This document shows positions 34,110 to 44,059 of a DNA stretch of 51,140 bases, piece by piece. The position numbers and the translations under genes were made by a program. How positions within the stretch are numbered: the stretch's first letter is position 1; every line of letters begins with the position of its first letter. The notes below the pieces were generated by a model. It saw nothing but the letters and a program-made list of their open reading frames with translations, made no database searches and was not told the DNA's origin. The stretch is from Syntrophus sp. PtaU1.Bin005 (GTDB lineage Bacteria; Desulfobacterota; Syntrophia; Syntrophales; Syntrophaceae): positions 1 through 51,140 of the forward strand of contig MVRU01000011.1 of assembly GCA_002067745.1 (NCBI GenBank), written 5' to 3'.

Positions 34110-35291
34110 TCAGAGCGAGAGATACCCGTCCGGCGCCAGGCTGGTTGCCAGCATGACCATATTGATGTCGTGATGCGCCAGCCATCCGCCGGTATTCCTG
34201 TGTTCGGGCATGAGCCAGTATTCCTCGATCACATCACTCAGCGGGGCATATTTGATCAGGTCTCGGGCCTGAGCATGGAGGGATCGTGTTCTCTCCGAAT
34301 CTTCCGGGGCTTGCTCGAAGAGCTTCAGCAGTTTCCCCATGGCGCGGATCCCGATGGACAGCCCCAGTTCCCGGAAGGCAAGCCGGTATTGGGCGGGAAG
34401 CCGGAAAAAACTCCTCCCCTCGAACGATTCGAGGCTCGACCTCGAGGATTTCAGCAGGACCTCGAGAACGTCTTCATAGGGCAATCCCTCGTGGAGGATC
34501 AATTGAGCCAGCTTGCAGGCAAAGCTCAAGAGCTCGCCGATACCGAGGGGGTCATCGGTGGTCCAGTCCTTTCCACGGCAAAGATGAACCATGTCTTCCA
34601 CTTCCGCGTCAAGGACGGACCCGGCTGCTGGGTTGAAATGCTTCGCCGCCGTTTGCAGCTGGAGGTAGGTGACGAGTCCGTCGAGAGGATCGTGGTGCCC
34701 CATGGACGATACAAGGGGACAGGAAAGGTCTATGCTCATTTTCCAGTACATCCCTTTCCGGTTCCCTGACGGCAGGACATAGACAAACCGGGCATGGACC
34801 GCCTTTGCAAGTTCAATCGCCCAGCGGTTGTAGACGGCCTCCCCGCGGACGCGGCTCACACGATTGAGGGCGTGCATCCACTTCGTCAGATAGTGGTAGT
34901 ATTGTCCATCCCGATCCCATTCCAGCTCTTCGTTATACGGTTCATCGAATCGGCGTTCGTTCATCTCCTTGCCGATTCTCAACCCGCCTGCGGTGGGATG
35001 GATCGCGCCATGCTCGTCATCAAGACCGCTGATCCAGCCGGTTCGCCTGTCATCGCCACGGTGCCGTCCGAGGATGTCATGGACCTGGCCGACCAGTTCC
35101 AATGCAAGCTGTTCAAAGCGCTTCTCCCCCGTCCTCCCGTAAAGCTCCAGAAAATTGCAGACGGCAAAGGCGTCCGTCCACAGATAACGCCGCGGCGCTC
35201 TCCCTGTCGGCTGCAGACCGGTCAGATCGGCGAAATCCAGCATGAGATTCTGAACCATGGACGTTAAGTCCTCCGGTTGCATCGTTTCCAT
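34110..35291 (-). CDS. Conserved hypothetical protein, predicted alpha/alpha-barrel
   Basis: A 393-aa protein without signal peptide or membrane segment. Repeated helical pairs with aromatic and polar residues at their ends (RRYLWTDAFAVCNFLELYGR, WTHALNRV-like WMHALNRVSRV, LVSSMGHHDPLDGLVTYLQL, GWLAHHDINMVML) look like a six-hairpin (alpha/alpha)6 toroid as in glycosidases and epimerases. The acidic stretch EELEWDRDGQYYHYLTKW could line an active site. I do not recognise a named family. ATG 35291 has GAGGAG 6 nt upstream. Confidence 0.7.
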   Translation of the reverse strand: METMQPEDLTSMVQNLMLDFADLTGLQPTGRAPRRYLWTDAFAVCNFLELYGRTGEKRFEQLALELVGQVHDILGRHRGDDRRTGWISGLDDEHGAIHPTAGGLRIGKEMNERRFDEPYNEELEWDRDGQYYHYLTKWMHALNRVSRVRGEAVYNRWAIELAKAVHARFVYVLPSGNRKGMYWKMSIDLSCPLVSSMGHHDPLDGLVTYLQLQTAAKHFNPAAGSVLDAEVEDMVHLCRGKDWTTDDPLGIGELLSFACKLAQLILHEGLPYEDVLEVLLKSSRSSLESFEGRSFFRLPAQYRLAFRELGLSIGIRAMGKLLKLFEQAPEDSERTRSLHAQARDLIKYAPLSDVIEEYWLMPEHRNTGGWLAHHDINMVMLATSLAPDGYLSL

Positions 35292-35531
35292 ATGAACTCC
35301 TCGAAGAGGGGATCCGTTTCCCTTCGCACACAGGAAACGGCCTCTCTTGAGTTACTCTTCCGCATGGTCGGAAGTCCATAAGCAGGGAGACTGGTGAAAA
35401 GCCCCGGAATCGATTTTACAGGTGCCGGAGGCCGTCACGATGAATTTCTGAGCTTGTCCTGGAATGGGCGCGGGAGAACGGCCGCAGAAAGAAGCACCCA
35501 TCGAGACCTGCCGGCTGGACGGGCCGGTCCG

Positions 35532-37607
35532 CTACTCCCGGAGCCAGGCCATCATGTCCGCCGGATCCGTTGTTGGCTGCCGGCAGGAAAAATTCCGGCA
35601 GACATAGGCCGCCGCCCTGCCGTTGACCGGGGTCATGCCCCTGGCAAACTCCGGGATTCCGGAATGCTCCCCCTTTTCTACCCCGCCGGGGGACAGGAGA
35701 ACCACCGTGCGTGGCAGAAAAGCCCGGCGAAGCTCCCGCAGCATCCCGCGAGTATCCTCCCCGTCAGCGTTTCCGGCAATGACGACCTCGGCCGAGGGGC
35801 CGGCCAGGTAATCCAGGGCGACCAGAAACTGGGTGTGGCCCGCGGGCAGAGAGCTGATATGGGCGGCAAAGGCCTTCCCCGTCGCCACGGCCCGCTCCTC
35901 CAGATCCACCCGGCCCGTCAGGCGGGCCAGGCGCAGCAGATTGAGCATGGCCACGGCATTTCCCGAGGGGATGGCGCCGTCGTAGCTCTCCTTCTGGCGG
36001 ATCAGCAGAGGTTCACCGTCTTCGGGCGTAAAATAATATCCGCCGGATTCCCGGTCCCAGAACGAGGCATTTTGCTCTTCCTGCAGGGAAAGGGCAACCT
36101 GGAGAAGCTCTCCGTCAAAGACGGCCTCGTAGGCTTCGATCAGCCCCCAGATCAGAAAGGCATAATCATCGACGCTGGCCGGCATGGCGGCCTCACCGTC
36201 CCGCCAGCGGTGAAGCAGTCGCCCCCGGGCATCCCGGAGGTTCCCGAGAATGAAGGAGACGGCATCCCCGGCCGCCTGCAGGAACAGGGGGTCTTCAAAG
36301 ACGAAAGCCGCCCGGGCCATCGCGGCAATCATCAATCCATTCCAGTCCGTCAGGATCTTGTCGTCCCGAAGGGGGCGAATCCGCTGCAGCCTCCGCCGAT
36401 AAAGCTTTTCCCGCGCGGATTCCATGAGCACCGAAAGGCGCTCCTCCGGGACATTCAACATCTCCGCCAGGCCCTTTCGCGGGTATGGGCAGTGCAGGAC
36501 CTGCGCTCTGCCGCCCGCCTGAAGATCGTAAGCCCGGATCAGGAGGTCCGCTTCCTCCGGCGCCAGGACCTGCCGAAGCTCTTCCACCTTCCAGAGATAA
36601 AAGGCCCCCTCCTCCCCGGCGGTGTCGGCATCCTCCGCCGCATAGAAGCCGCCCCCCGGAGCGGTCATGTCCCTCAGCACGTACGTCAGAATTTCCCGCG
36701 CCGTTCTCTCATAGAACGCCCGGCCCGTGGCCGAAAAGGCCTCGGTATAGGCCAGGGCCATCAGGGCCTGATCGTAGAGCATCTTCTCGAAATGAGGCAT
36801 CCGCCACTGGGCATCGGTGCTGTAGCGGTGGAAGCCGAAACCGACCGAATCGTAGATTCCTCCCTGCCGCATCGCCTCCAGGGTCTTCTCCACCATGGCC
36901 AAGGGCGGGGACTCGCCGGTCCTGTCCGCGTAACGCAGGAGGAAGAAGAGATGCTCCGCCATGGGAAACTTGGGGGCGCTGCCGAATCCGCCGTAACGCT
37001 CATCGAAGCGGCGGCGCAGATCGTCATAAGCATCCCGCAGCACCGCATCGGGAGGAATCTCCCCGCTTCCGCCCGGATCCATCCGCTGCAAAACCCCTTC
37101 AATCTCCTCGACGGAATCAAGGACCTTCTCCCGCTCCCTGCGCCAGACCTCGCCGAGCCCGGGGATCAGCGCAAGCATCCCCGCCATCCCCGGGCGGCCT
37201 TCCCGGGGGATGTAGGTCGCGGCGTAGAAGGGACGGCGATCGGGCGTCAACATGATCGTCAAGGGCCACCCGCCGCCGCCGGTCAACACCTGGCAGACGG
37301 TCATATACAGCTTGTCGATATCGGGACGCTCCTCCCGGTCCACCTTGATGGAGACAAAATTCTCATTGAGCAGCCGGGCGACCTCCTCGTTCTCGAAAGA
37401 CTCATGGGCCATCACGTGGCACCAGTGGCAGGTGGAATAGCCGATGGACAGGAAAACCGGTTTATCCTCCAGCCGGGCTTTTTCAAAGGCCTCCTCGCCC
37501 CAGGGGTACCAGTCTACGGGATTGGCGGCATGCTGCAGCAGGTATGGACTTTTCTCAAATTGCAGGCGGTTTCGGAAGGAACCTTCCCGGGAAGAGTGCT
37601 CCACCAT
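35532..37607 (-). CDS. YyaL-family thioredoxin-fold/DUF255 protein
   Basis: A 691-aa protein. The N-terminal thioredoxin-like domain has [16 protein letters not shown] and the redox-like [15 protein letters not shown] with Cys60 and Cys63. Residues 200-600 form an (alpha/alpha)6 part resembling N-acylglucosamine epimerases. The C terminus has [11 protein letters not shown], the family's second Cys pair. Homologues include B. subtilis YyaL and human SPATA20, without clear function. ATG 37607 has GGAG upstream. It follows transketolase after 41 bp on the same strand and may be co-transcribed. Confidence 0.88.
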   Translation of the reverse strand: MVEHSSREGSFRNRLQFEKSPYLLQHAANPVDWYPWGEEAFEKARLEDKPVFLSIGYSTCHWCHVMAHESFENEEVARLLNENFVSIKVDREERPDIDKLYMTVCQVLTGGGGWPLTIMLTPDRRPFYAATYIPREGRPGMAGMLALIPGLGEVWRREREKVLDSVEEIEGVLQRMDPGGSGEIPPDAVLRDAYDDLRRRFDERYGGFGSAPKFPMAEHLFFLLRYADRTGESPPLAMVEKTLEAMRQGGIYDSVGFGFHRYSTDAQWRMPHFEKMLYDQALMALAYTEAFSATGRAFYERTAREILTYVLRDMTAPGGGFYAAEDADTAGEEGAFYLWKVEELRQVLAPEEADLLIRAYDLQAGGRAQVLHCPYPRKGLAEMLNVPEERLSVLMESAREKLYRRRLQRIRPLRDDKILTDWNGLMIAAMARAAFVFEDPLFLQAAGDAVSFILGNLRDARGRLLHRWRDGEAAMPASVDDYAFLIWGLIEAYEAVFDGELLQVALSLQEEQNASFWDRESGGYYFTPEDGEPLLIRQKESYDGAIPSGNAVAMLNLLRLARLTGRVDLEERAVATGKAFAAHISSLPAGHTQFLVALDYLAGPSAEVVIAGNADGEDTRGMLRELRRAFLPRTVVLLSPGGVEKGEHSGIPEFARGMTPVNGRAAAYVCRNFSCRQPTTDPADMMAWLRE

Positions 37608-37648
37608 GGTCTTTCTCCTTTTTCAGGGGCAGGGGGGCCTGCCCCCCG

Positions 37649-39718
37649 TCACGAGGGGACGGCGGCATGCAGGAGTGCTCTGGCCGCCGCCATCACGTTG
37701 TCCACCGTCAGGCCGAACTTCTCAGCAAGGACGTTGGCCGGGGCGCTGGCTCCGAAGCCATCCATTCCGATGACCGTTCCGTCCAGCCCGACATAGCGCT
37801 CCCAGCCCAGCTTGATGCCCGCTTCCACGGCGACCCGCAAACGAAGGGTCGGCGGCAGAACGGCCTCTCGGTAGGCAACCGGTTGGCGGTCAAAAAGTTC
37901 CCAGCTGGGGAGTGAGACCACCCGCACGGCAACGCCGTCGGCTGCCAGCCGCCTGCCGGCCTCCAGGACCAGAGGAACTTCGGATCCCGTTCCGATAAGA
38001 ATGATCTCCGGGGCTCCCTCTCCGGATTCCCAGAGGATATAACCGCCCTTCTGCAATCCCGTTGCAGGGGCCAGGGTTTCCCTGTCCAGGACAGGCAGAT
38101 TCTGCCGTGAAAAGATCAGGGCCGTCGGCCCCTTTGAATTCAGGAGCGCCTCCCGCCAGGCTTCCACGGTTTCGTGGGCATCGGCGGGACGGATGACGGT
38201 GAGGTTGGGAACGGCCCGCAGGTTCATGACCTGCTCGATGGGCTGGTGCGTCGGTCCATCCTCGCCCAGGCCTATGCTGTCGTGAGTAAAGACATAGAGG
38301 ACCCTCAGGCCCATGAGGGCTGAAAGGCGCATGGGCGGCCGCATGTAATCGGCAAAGGTGAGAAAGGTGCCCGTATAGGGAAGGACTCCCCCATGGAGGG
38401 CCATTCCGACGGCGATGGCCCCCATGGCGTGCTCGCGGACTCCGTAATGGACATTGCGGCCTTCATAGCCCCACGATCCGCCGACCCGGCCCTGCAACCC
38501 CGCCGGGGAGAATCCGGGACTCTGGAAATCCCCCATCCCCTTGAGCCAGGTAAAGCAGGACGGATTGAGATCCGCCGATCCGCCCATCAGTTCCGGAACG
38601 CACGGGGCAAGGGCCTGCATCACCGTTTCACCGGCCTTGCGGGTCGCCACATCGGCGGCTCCGCCCTGGTAGACGGGCAGCGCCTTTTCCCAGTCGTCCG
38701 GCAGCCGTCCGTCCATCACCCTCTGCAGCTCCGCCGCGAGCTCCGGATACTCCCGGCCGTAGCGTTCAAACGCCGAAAGCCACTGCTCATCACGAACCTT
38801 GCCACGGTCGGCGGCCTGGCGGTAAAAATCCGAAACGTCTTCAGGCACGAAGAAGGCGGGCTCCAGCGGCCAGCTCAGATTTTTCTTGGCGGCGTCGAGT
38901 TCATCCCGGCCGAGGGGGGAACCGTGTGAATCCGCCGTCCCCTGCTTATGGGGAGCGCCGTACCCGATGGTCGTCTGCACAAACAGGATCGAAGGCCTGG
39001 ACAATTCCGCCCGCGCCTGACGAAGGGCCTCATCGATGGCCGCCGGCCGGTTGCCCTCGGGAACCCTCAGAACCTGCCAGCCGTAAGCTTCATAGCGTTT
39101 ACCCACATCTTCCGTAAAAGCCAGGCCCGTTGAACCGGCAAGAGAGATGCGGTTGTCATCATAGATCACGATGAGTTTTCCCAGCCCCAGGTGCCCCGCC
39201 AGGGAGCTGGCCTCGGCCGTTACCCCCTCCATGAGGTCGCCGTCGCTGGCCATGACATAGGTGAAGTGGTTGATGATCTCGTTGTCGGGGCGGTTGAATC
39301 GGGCGGAAAGATGGGCTTCGGCGATCGCCATGCCCACGGCGTTGCTCAGGCCCTGCCCGAGGGGACCCGTGGTCACCTCGATGCCCGGCGCGCAGTGATA
39401 CTCAGGATGACCCGGTGTTCGGCTTTCCCATTGGCGGAAGGCCTTCAGATCGTCCAGGGAAAGGTCGTATCCCGTCAGATGGAGCATGACGTAAAGAAGC
39501 ATGGAGGCGTGCCCCGCGGAAAGGACAAAGCGGTCCCGATCGATCCACAGCGGATTCGAAGGATTGTGCTTCAGGTGGCAGGCCCACAGCGTATGGGCGG
39601 CGGCGGCGGCTCCCATGGGCATGCCGGGGTGCCCTGATTTCGCCTTTTCCACGGCATCGGCGGCTAAAAAACGAATGGTGTTGATGCATCTTTCTTCCAA
39701 TTCGGCTGGTCCAGACAT
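37649..39718 (-). CDS. tkt: Transketolase
   Basis: A 689-aa thiamine-diphosphate enzyme that moves two-carbon units in the pentose phosphate pathway. Visible are the N-terminal [27 protein letters not shown], the ThDP-binding [19 protein letters not shown] with YDDNRIS, and the pyrimidine-domain [15 protein letters not shown]. Full length and one-piece (not the split archaeal form). The ribosome site AAGGAG is about 12 nt from ATG 39718. Confidence 0.95.
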   Translation of the reverse strand: MSGPAELEERCINTIRFLAADAVEKAKSGHPGMPMGAAAAAHTLWACHLKHNPSNPLWIDRDRFVLSAGHASMLLYVMLHLTGYDLSLDDLKAFRQWESRTPGHPEYHCAPGIEVTTGPLGQGLSNAVGMAIAEAHLSARFNRPDNEIINHFTYVMASDGDLMEGVTAEASSLAGHLGLGKLIVIYDDNRISLAGSTGLAFTEDVGKRYEAYGWQVLRVPEGNRPAAIDEALRQARAELSRPSILFVQTTIGYGAPHKQGTADSHGSPLGRDELDAAKKNLSWPLEPAFFVPEDVSDFYRQAADRGKVRDEQWLSAFERYGREYPELAAELQRVMDGRLPDDWEKALPVYQGGAADVATRKAGETVMQALAPCVPELMGGSADLNPSCFTWLKGMGDFQSPGFSPAGLQGRVGGSWGYEGRNVHYGVREHAMGAIAVGMALHGGVLPYTGTFLTFADYMRPPMRLSALMGLRVLYVFTHDSIGLGEDGPTHQPIEQVMNLRAVPNLTVIRPADAHETVEAWREALLNSKGPTALIFSRQNLPVLDRETLAPATGLQKGGYILWESGEGAPEIILIGTGSEVPLVLEAGRRLAADGVAVRVVSLPSWELFDRQPVAYREAVLPPTLRLRVAVEAGIKLGWERYVGLDGTVIGMDGFGASAPANVLAEKFGLTVDNVMAAARALLHAAVPS

Positions 39719-40182
39719 GAGGTTTTCTATCTCCTTAAGACATTCCCAATCGCATCATGGCGATTCCGGATCCGAAGCAGCCCTTTTGCCGGCATCCCTG
39801 TCAGCTCCTCGCGCATGTCGTCAGCATGCCTGCATCGCCTCTGTTCAGCCGCCCGGCGATTCCCCCTGTTCGGTCTGTTCGGAAACCGGAATGACGAATT
39901 TCCTCGATCCTTGAATGTTATTTTCTGCGCTTATACTCCAACCCCGGCTCTTAGACAAGCACATTAGTTCCCGGCCCCTGAAGCGCATTCAAAGATCGGA
40001 AATCATGAAACAAAGAACGGATTTCCAAGAAGCCGTCCCACCGCGGCGGGAAAAATCAGGAGGGGATGGAGGGGGGAGCTGGTTTCGAACCTGACGGCGC
40101 AGTCGAGAAGGGAAAGAAGGCCGAGCGAAGCCCCGGCTCTAAAGGCTGCCGCTCCCGGCGGCCATCCGGAGAAGAGCCCCGT
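39719..40182. other. Intergenic stretch between tkt and cutA
   Basis: About 464 bp without a credible gene. At 40067-40100 there is a short sequence that resembles the 3' end of a tRNA on the minus strand (TTCGAAA loop followed by a run of C and CTCCA), but no matching 5' half or paired acceptor stem was found. No strong promoter was seen for tkt. Confidence 0.5.
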
Positions 40183-40503
40183 TTATTTTCCGGCGAGTTC
40201 CCCGTCCAGCCAGGCCAGGTAGGATTCACTGCCGGCAATAATCGGCGTCACAATCACTTCCGGCACCGAATAGGACGAAAGGGAGGCAATGACCCTGTCG
40301 GCAGCTTCACAGAGATCCTCCCTTGTCTTCGCGCAAAGCCGCCATTCTCTGGCGGTTTCAACGTTTCCCTGCCAGCGGTAGATGCTGGTAATGGGCGAAA
40401 TCTGGACACAGCCCGCCAGCCTCTGTTCTACCAGAACCCTGGCGATTTTCTCCGCATCCTCTTCCCGATCCACCGTGGTCGACACCTGCACATAATTCTC
40501 CAT
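40183..40503 (-). CDS. cutA: CutA1 family protein
   Basis: A 106-aa ferredoxin-like protein of the CutA family, usually a trimer and linked to divalent metal tolerance. It has QVSTTVDREEDAEKIAR, AGCVQISPITSIYRWQG and PEVIVTPIIAGSESYLAWL. The frame stays open far upstream to 41211, but only ATG 40503 gives the normal length, and AGAGG lies 9 nt before it. Confidence 0.9.
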   Translation of the reverse strand: MENYVQVSTTVDREEDAEKIARVLVEQRLAGCVQISPITSIYRWQGNVETAREWRLCAKTREDLCEAADRVIASLSSYSVPEVIVTPIIAGSESYLAWLDGELAGK

Positions 40504-40550
40504 TCTTCTGTTTCCTCTTAACGGTTCTTTTCTCAAGCACACCAAGGTTT

Positions 40551-41336
40551 CTACCCCCGGGGAGAGGCCTCCCGCGCGATCTCGTACATCATGATGGCTG
40601 CGGCCTGGGGAAGGCTGAGCGATTCGCCGGCGCCCTTCCGGGGGATGTGCCACTGTTCGTCGGTCATCCGCAGCAGGGAATCGGGCAGGCCATGGCTCTC
40701 GCTTCCCAGGAGCAGCGCCGCCTTCCCCCCACAGGGATGGGGGAGCCTTCCCGCTCTGACCGAGCTTCCCGCCACCAGGAACTCCTCCTTCAGCATCGCG
40801 ATCACCTCCTGCAGATTGACTCCGTCGACGAAGGGAAGCGAGAAAAGGCTTCCCATGGAGGCCCGGATCGCCTTGGGATTGAAGGGATCCACCGAACCCC
40901 GGCCCAGGATCATGCCCGAAAAACCGAACCAGGAAGCCGAACGCGCAAGCGCTCCCAGGTTCCCGGGATTGCGTATTTCGTGAAGCAGCAGCAACGGCCC
41001 CTCGTCCGCTCCGGCCGCCATGTCCGCGAGCGTCGGCCTGGGGGGGATGCGGCCCACAGCCATGATCCCTTCCGGAGAGACATCCTGGGTCAGACCCGTC
41101 CACTCCCCTGCGGTCAATCCGTAGCACGGCAGAGAAGCCGGCAGCCGATCGAGGAACGCCGCCCGCTTCTCCTTCCCGCCTTCCAGGGTCAGCAAAGCCT
41201 GAACTTCCCAATCGCTTTCAAGAAGGGCTTGAACGACTTTGAGCCCTTCCGCCAGGAAAAGGCCCGCTTCCTCTCGGATTTTCGACCTGCCCAGCCGGTT
41301 CCACAGCCGGAGCTGCGCCTTCGAGGGATACAGCAT
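40551..41336 (-). CDS. TrmH/SpoU-family RNA 2'-O-methyltransferase
   Basis: A 261-aa protein with an N-terminal substrate-binding part (GLFLAEGLKVVQALLES) and a SpoU domain: motif 1 LHEIRNPGNLGALARSA, motif 2 LLLGSESHGLP, motif 3 IPRKGAGESLSLPQAAAIMMYE. It methylates a ribose in rRNA or tRNA; the target cannot be read. Position 2 bp after the kinase/BON gene suggests coupled translation. It is distinct from RlmB at 7038-7796. Confidence 0.87.
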   Translation of the reverse strand: MLYPSKAQLRLWNRLGRSKIREEAGLFLAEGLKVVQALLESDWEVQALLTLEGGKEKRAAFLDRLPASLPCYGLTAGEWTGLTQDVSPEGIMAVGRIPPRPTLADMAAGADEGPLLLLHEIRNPGNLGALARSASWFGFSGMILGRGSVDPFNPKAIRASMGSLFSLPFVDGVNLQEVIAMLKEEFLVAGSSVRAGRLPHPCGGKAALLLGSESHGLPDSLLRMTDEQWHIPRKGAGESLSLPQAAAIMMYEIAREASPRG

Positions 41337-41338
41337 CT

Positions 41339-42163
41339 TCAGATTCCGCGGAAGGGCCAGGAGCCGCGATAGCTGAGGCGGAATTCGACGACGACATCGC
41401 CCGTCATTTTTCTTACCTCCTCTTCAATCCGCTTATGCTGTTCAAGATTGCGCACCACCCCCCGGATCACGAGGAAGTCGTCCTTCACATCGATTTCCAG
41501 GGTGGGTACGACACAGCCGGGCGACGTCATGATTCTGGCCTTGACCCGAGTCGCCAGGGCCCTCATGGAAAGCATCCTCCACGCCTCCTCCTCGAAATCC
41601 CTCTGCTTCTCCAGCAGGCCGTCGCGAAGGCTGCAGGCGATCTCCTCCCAGTCCCGGCTGGTTGTATCGATGACCCGATCATATTCCGTGGGATCCTTCC
41701 AGTTCGCCCCATAAATCTGCTGGATCGTCACCGCCATTTCGCGATCCGCTTTTTTGGCCATCAGGGCGGCAATGTCCTCACCGACCTCTTCCTTTTTCAT
41801 GATCCGCTGCACCCGGGCTTCAAAAGGAGCCGTCATGAAAACCCTCAGGGCATGGGGAATATCCTTCAACAGGATATTGCCGCCCCTCGTCATCACCACG
41901 GTATCGTTGCGAAGGGCGTAATCCAGGACGACTCTCTCGCAGAATGCGGCAAAGACGAGAAAGGACCAGTCAATCTGCTCCCAGAGGCCGGGAACGTGCG
42001 AATCGAATTTCTCGACGAGCCGCTGCATTTCCGTTCCCGCTTTCGCGGCCTCCTCAAAAATCCGGCTCAGGGGGATGTACTCATATCCCAGAAGGTTTGC
42101 AACGGAGCTTCCGATCTCGCCCCCTCCGCTCCCAAACTGTTTGGTAATCGCCAAGATGGCCAT
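41339..42163 (-). CDS. Cytidylate-kinase-like protein with C-terminal BON-like domain
   Basis: A 274-aa protein. Residues 1-195 resemble the cytidylate-kinase-like family (Cytidylate_kin2), with ITKQFGSGGGEIGSSVANLL as modified P-loop, RGGNILLKDIPHALRVFMTAP, and YGANWKDPTEYDRVIDT. Residues 205-270 look like a BON domain: LATRVKARIMTSP, then LEIDVKDDFLVIRGVVRNLE and GDVVVEFRL. BON domains usually bind lipids or sit in envelope proteins, so a cytosolic kinase with BON is odd. RBS AGGAGG precedes ATG 42163. The phosphoacceptor is unknown; it is probably not the essential CMP kinase. Confidence 0.78.
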   Translation of the reverse strand: MAILAITKQFGSGGGEIGSSVANLLGYEYIPLSRIFEEAAKAGTEMQRLVEKFDSHVPGLWEQIDWSFLVFAAFCERVVLDYALRNDTVVMTRGGNILLKDIPHALRVFMTAPFEARVQRIMKKEEVGEDIAALMAKKADREMAVTIQQIYGANWKDPTEYDRVIDTTSRDWEEIACSLRDGLLEKQRDFEEEAWRMLSMRALATRVKARIMTSPGCVVPTLEIDVKDDFLVIRGVVRNLEQHKRIEEEVRKMTGDVVVEFRLSYRGSWPFRGI

Positions 42164-42218
42164 TGCGCCTCCTTATCCTCTCCGATCAATGTCCCGTCCG
42201 GGTGGCCGGGAAAAGATC

Positions 42219-43142
42219 CTACTTCTTTCCGTGCGCCTGCTTTATTTCCTTCACCGACAGAATCATGAAGAAACTCAATATGACGATCGTATTAAGGGGC
42301 GCAAGCCAGAAGGGATGCTCCTGACCAAAACTTTCCAGAATCATCAGGGTGCCGAGCACGCCGATGGAGTACATGGCGCCGTTTTTCAGATAGGCATACT
42401 GGGCGATCACATCAATCCCCTTGATGGTCAGTTCTCGCACCACAAACGCCCCCAGGCCGTTCCCGAGAATGATCAGCGGCACCGACAGCGTAAAGGCGAA
42501 AGCGCCGATGACGCCATCGATTGAAAAGGACGTGTCCAGGACCTCCAGATAGAGGATTTTGCTCCAGGCGCTCAAGTTGCCCGTCAGAAGCTCCCGTTCC
42601 TTTTCTTCGGCGTTCTTTTTGAATCCATCGGTAATAAAAAACGCGGAGACACCGAAGGTTGCAGCCAGCGCCAGGGTGGGATCAATCCGGATCGAGACGA
42701 AGACAAGCACCGTGGTCACCACCGAGACAATGGCATAAAACCAGACGCTCTGGCGCTTCAGGAACCGTTCGACCAGGAAGGCATAGTTCTTTTCCTCGAG
42801 AAACAGCCAGGATAAAGCCACGTAAAGCAGATAGATGCCTCCGCCCAGGAGCAGCAGGGGCTTTGATTTTTCCATCGATCTGGCCGCCTCGCCATTCTCG
42901 GAAAAGCAGGCCGTGAAAACTTCGGGAATCGTCAAGCTGGTGTTTGTCGCCCAGACAATAACAAAGGGGAGAAGTCCCCGCACCACGAAGACGGCGAAGA
43001 GGATACCCCAGAACAGGAATATCTTCCTATACTTGTATGACATGGTCCTCAAGACGGACGCATTGATAATGGCATTGTCCACACTGCAGATGATCTCAAA
43101 AATGCACAAGCCAAAAACAATAATCAACGTCTCGATGATCAT
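42219..43142 (-). CDS. DUF475 / TerC-like integral membrane protein
   Basis: A 307-aa protein with about eight or nine membrane helices. TerC-family metal-site motifs are visible: EIICSVDNAIINA near residue 16 and LEVLDTSFSIDGVIGA in the second half, with acidic residues inside helices. TerC relatives are tied to metal export (manganese) and tellurite resistance. The exact role of DUF475 proteins is unknown. ATG 43142 has GAGGG upstream. Confidence 0.85.
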   Translation of the reverse strand: MIIETLIIVFGLCIFEIICSVDNAIINASVLRTMSYKYRKIFLFWGILFAVFVVRGLLPFVIVWATNTSLTIPEVFTACFSENGEAARSMEKSKPLLLLGGGIYLLYVALSWLFLEEKNYAFLVERFLKRQSVWFYAIVSVVTTVLVFVSIRIDPTLALAATFGVSAFFITDGFKKNAEEKERELLTGNLSAWSKILYLEVLDTSFSIDGVIGAFAFTLSVPLIILGNGLGAFVVRELTIKGIDVIAQYAYLKNGAMYSIGVLGTLMILESFGQEHPFWLAPLNTIVILSFFMILSVKEIKQAHGKK

Positions 43143-43210
43143 GGGATTCCCTCAGTCGGATTTCCGAACCGGTTTCTCAGCGATCCTCCCGCCCCTGGAC
43201 GGGGATTTGG

Positions 43211-44056
43211 TCAAGCACGGCAATGATCGGCCCTACGGAAAAAGTAAATCAGGACGCCGGCAGCCATCATGAGCAGGCACAGCGCCTGCCCCATGGTGAA
43301 GACACCCCCGAAGATCAGTCCCAATTGGACATCCGGTTCACGGAAAAATTCGATAAAGAACCGGACAAAGCCATAGCCGAACAGGTAGGCGGCAAAGAGA
43401 AATCCGTCAAAGGGGCTTCTTCGACGGATGCTCCAGAGAATGGCAAACAGGACCAGACCTTCAAAGAAGGCTTCGTAAAGCTGCGATGGATGGCGAAGCT
43501 GATGCAGGGAATCCAGGGGGAAATACATTCCCCACGGCACGTCCGTCATCCGCCCATAGAGCTCCCCGTTGATAAAGTTGCCGATCCGGCCGAAGGTATA
43601 GCCCAGGGGGACGGCGGGAGAAAAAAGCTCGAGAATATTCCAGAAGGAGATGGCCCGTTTCCGGCAGAAGATCAGCGTCGCCAGAAGAACGCCGATCGCC
43701 CCTCCATGATAGGACATGCCGCTGATTCCCACAAACCGGATCCCGCCGGAGAACTCGAAGGGCAGAAGAATCTCCAGGGGGTGGCTCAGATAATAACTGA
43801 AATTATAGAAGAGGACATAGCCCAGCCGCGCCCCGACGATCAATCCAAGAATGGTCCAGAGCAAAAGGTCCTGAATCGTTTCGCTGGAATAGGAAAACCT
43901 CTCCTTTCGGATCCGGTACATGACCAGGACATAGGTCAAAAAAAAGGCCACCAGGTACATCAGGCTGTAATAGCGAACGGAGAAGGAGCCGATGGAAAAC
44001 AGCTCCGGCCGGAGTTTGGCGGGCAGGTACTGCCAGAAGAGCAGAAAGGAATCCAT
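43211..44056 (-). CDS. lgt: Prolipoprotein diacylglyceryl transferase
   Basis: A 281-aa membrane enzyme with seven helices that attaches diacylglycerol to lipobox cysteines. The Lgt signature GRIGNFINGELYGR spans residues 156-169, and MSYHGGAIG near 114 carries the essential His. The C-terminal GYGFVRFFIEFFREPDVQLG is typical. The gene follows trxB after 3 bp. It is needed to process lipoproteins such as MsrAB at 25446. Confidence 0.95.
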   Translation of the reverse strand: MDSFLLFWQYLPAKLRPELFSIGSFSVRYYSLMYLVAFFLTYVLVMYRIRKERFSYSSETIQDLLLWTILGLIVGARLGYVLFYNFSYYLSHPLEILLPFEFSGGIRFVGISGMSYHGGAIGVLLATLIFCRKRAISFWNILELFSPAVPLGYTFGRIGNFINGELYGRMTDVPWGMYFPLDSLHQLRHPSQLYEAFFEGLVLFAILWSIRRRSPFDGFLFAAYLFGYGFVRFFIEFFREPDVQLGLIFGGVFTMGQALCLLMMAAGVLIYFFRRADHCRA

Positions 44057-44059
44057 GCA

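Noticed and set aside
35394-37796. An 800-aa plus-strand open frame.
   Set aside because: It lies antisense to the YyaL-family gene, has no recognisable domain, is low in complexity and rich in Arg/Pro/Gly/His, and has no ribosome site. It is a by-product of the high G+C third codon positions of the real gene.
40067-40190. A tRNA-like 3' end on the minus strand (possible tRNA-Sec or tRNA remnant).
   Set aside because: The T loop resembles TTCGANN and a C-rich stretch with CCA-like end follows, and a 6-bp D-type stem can be drawn. But the T stem and the acceptor stem do not pair and no sensible anticodon loop was found. At most a relic; a covariance-model search would decide.
40504-41211. A long N-terminal extension of cutA.
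   Set aside because: The extension is out-of-frame sequence of the SpoU methyltransferase gene. CutA proteins are about 105-115 aa, and ATG 40503 gives that length.
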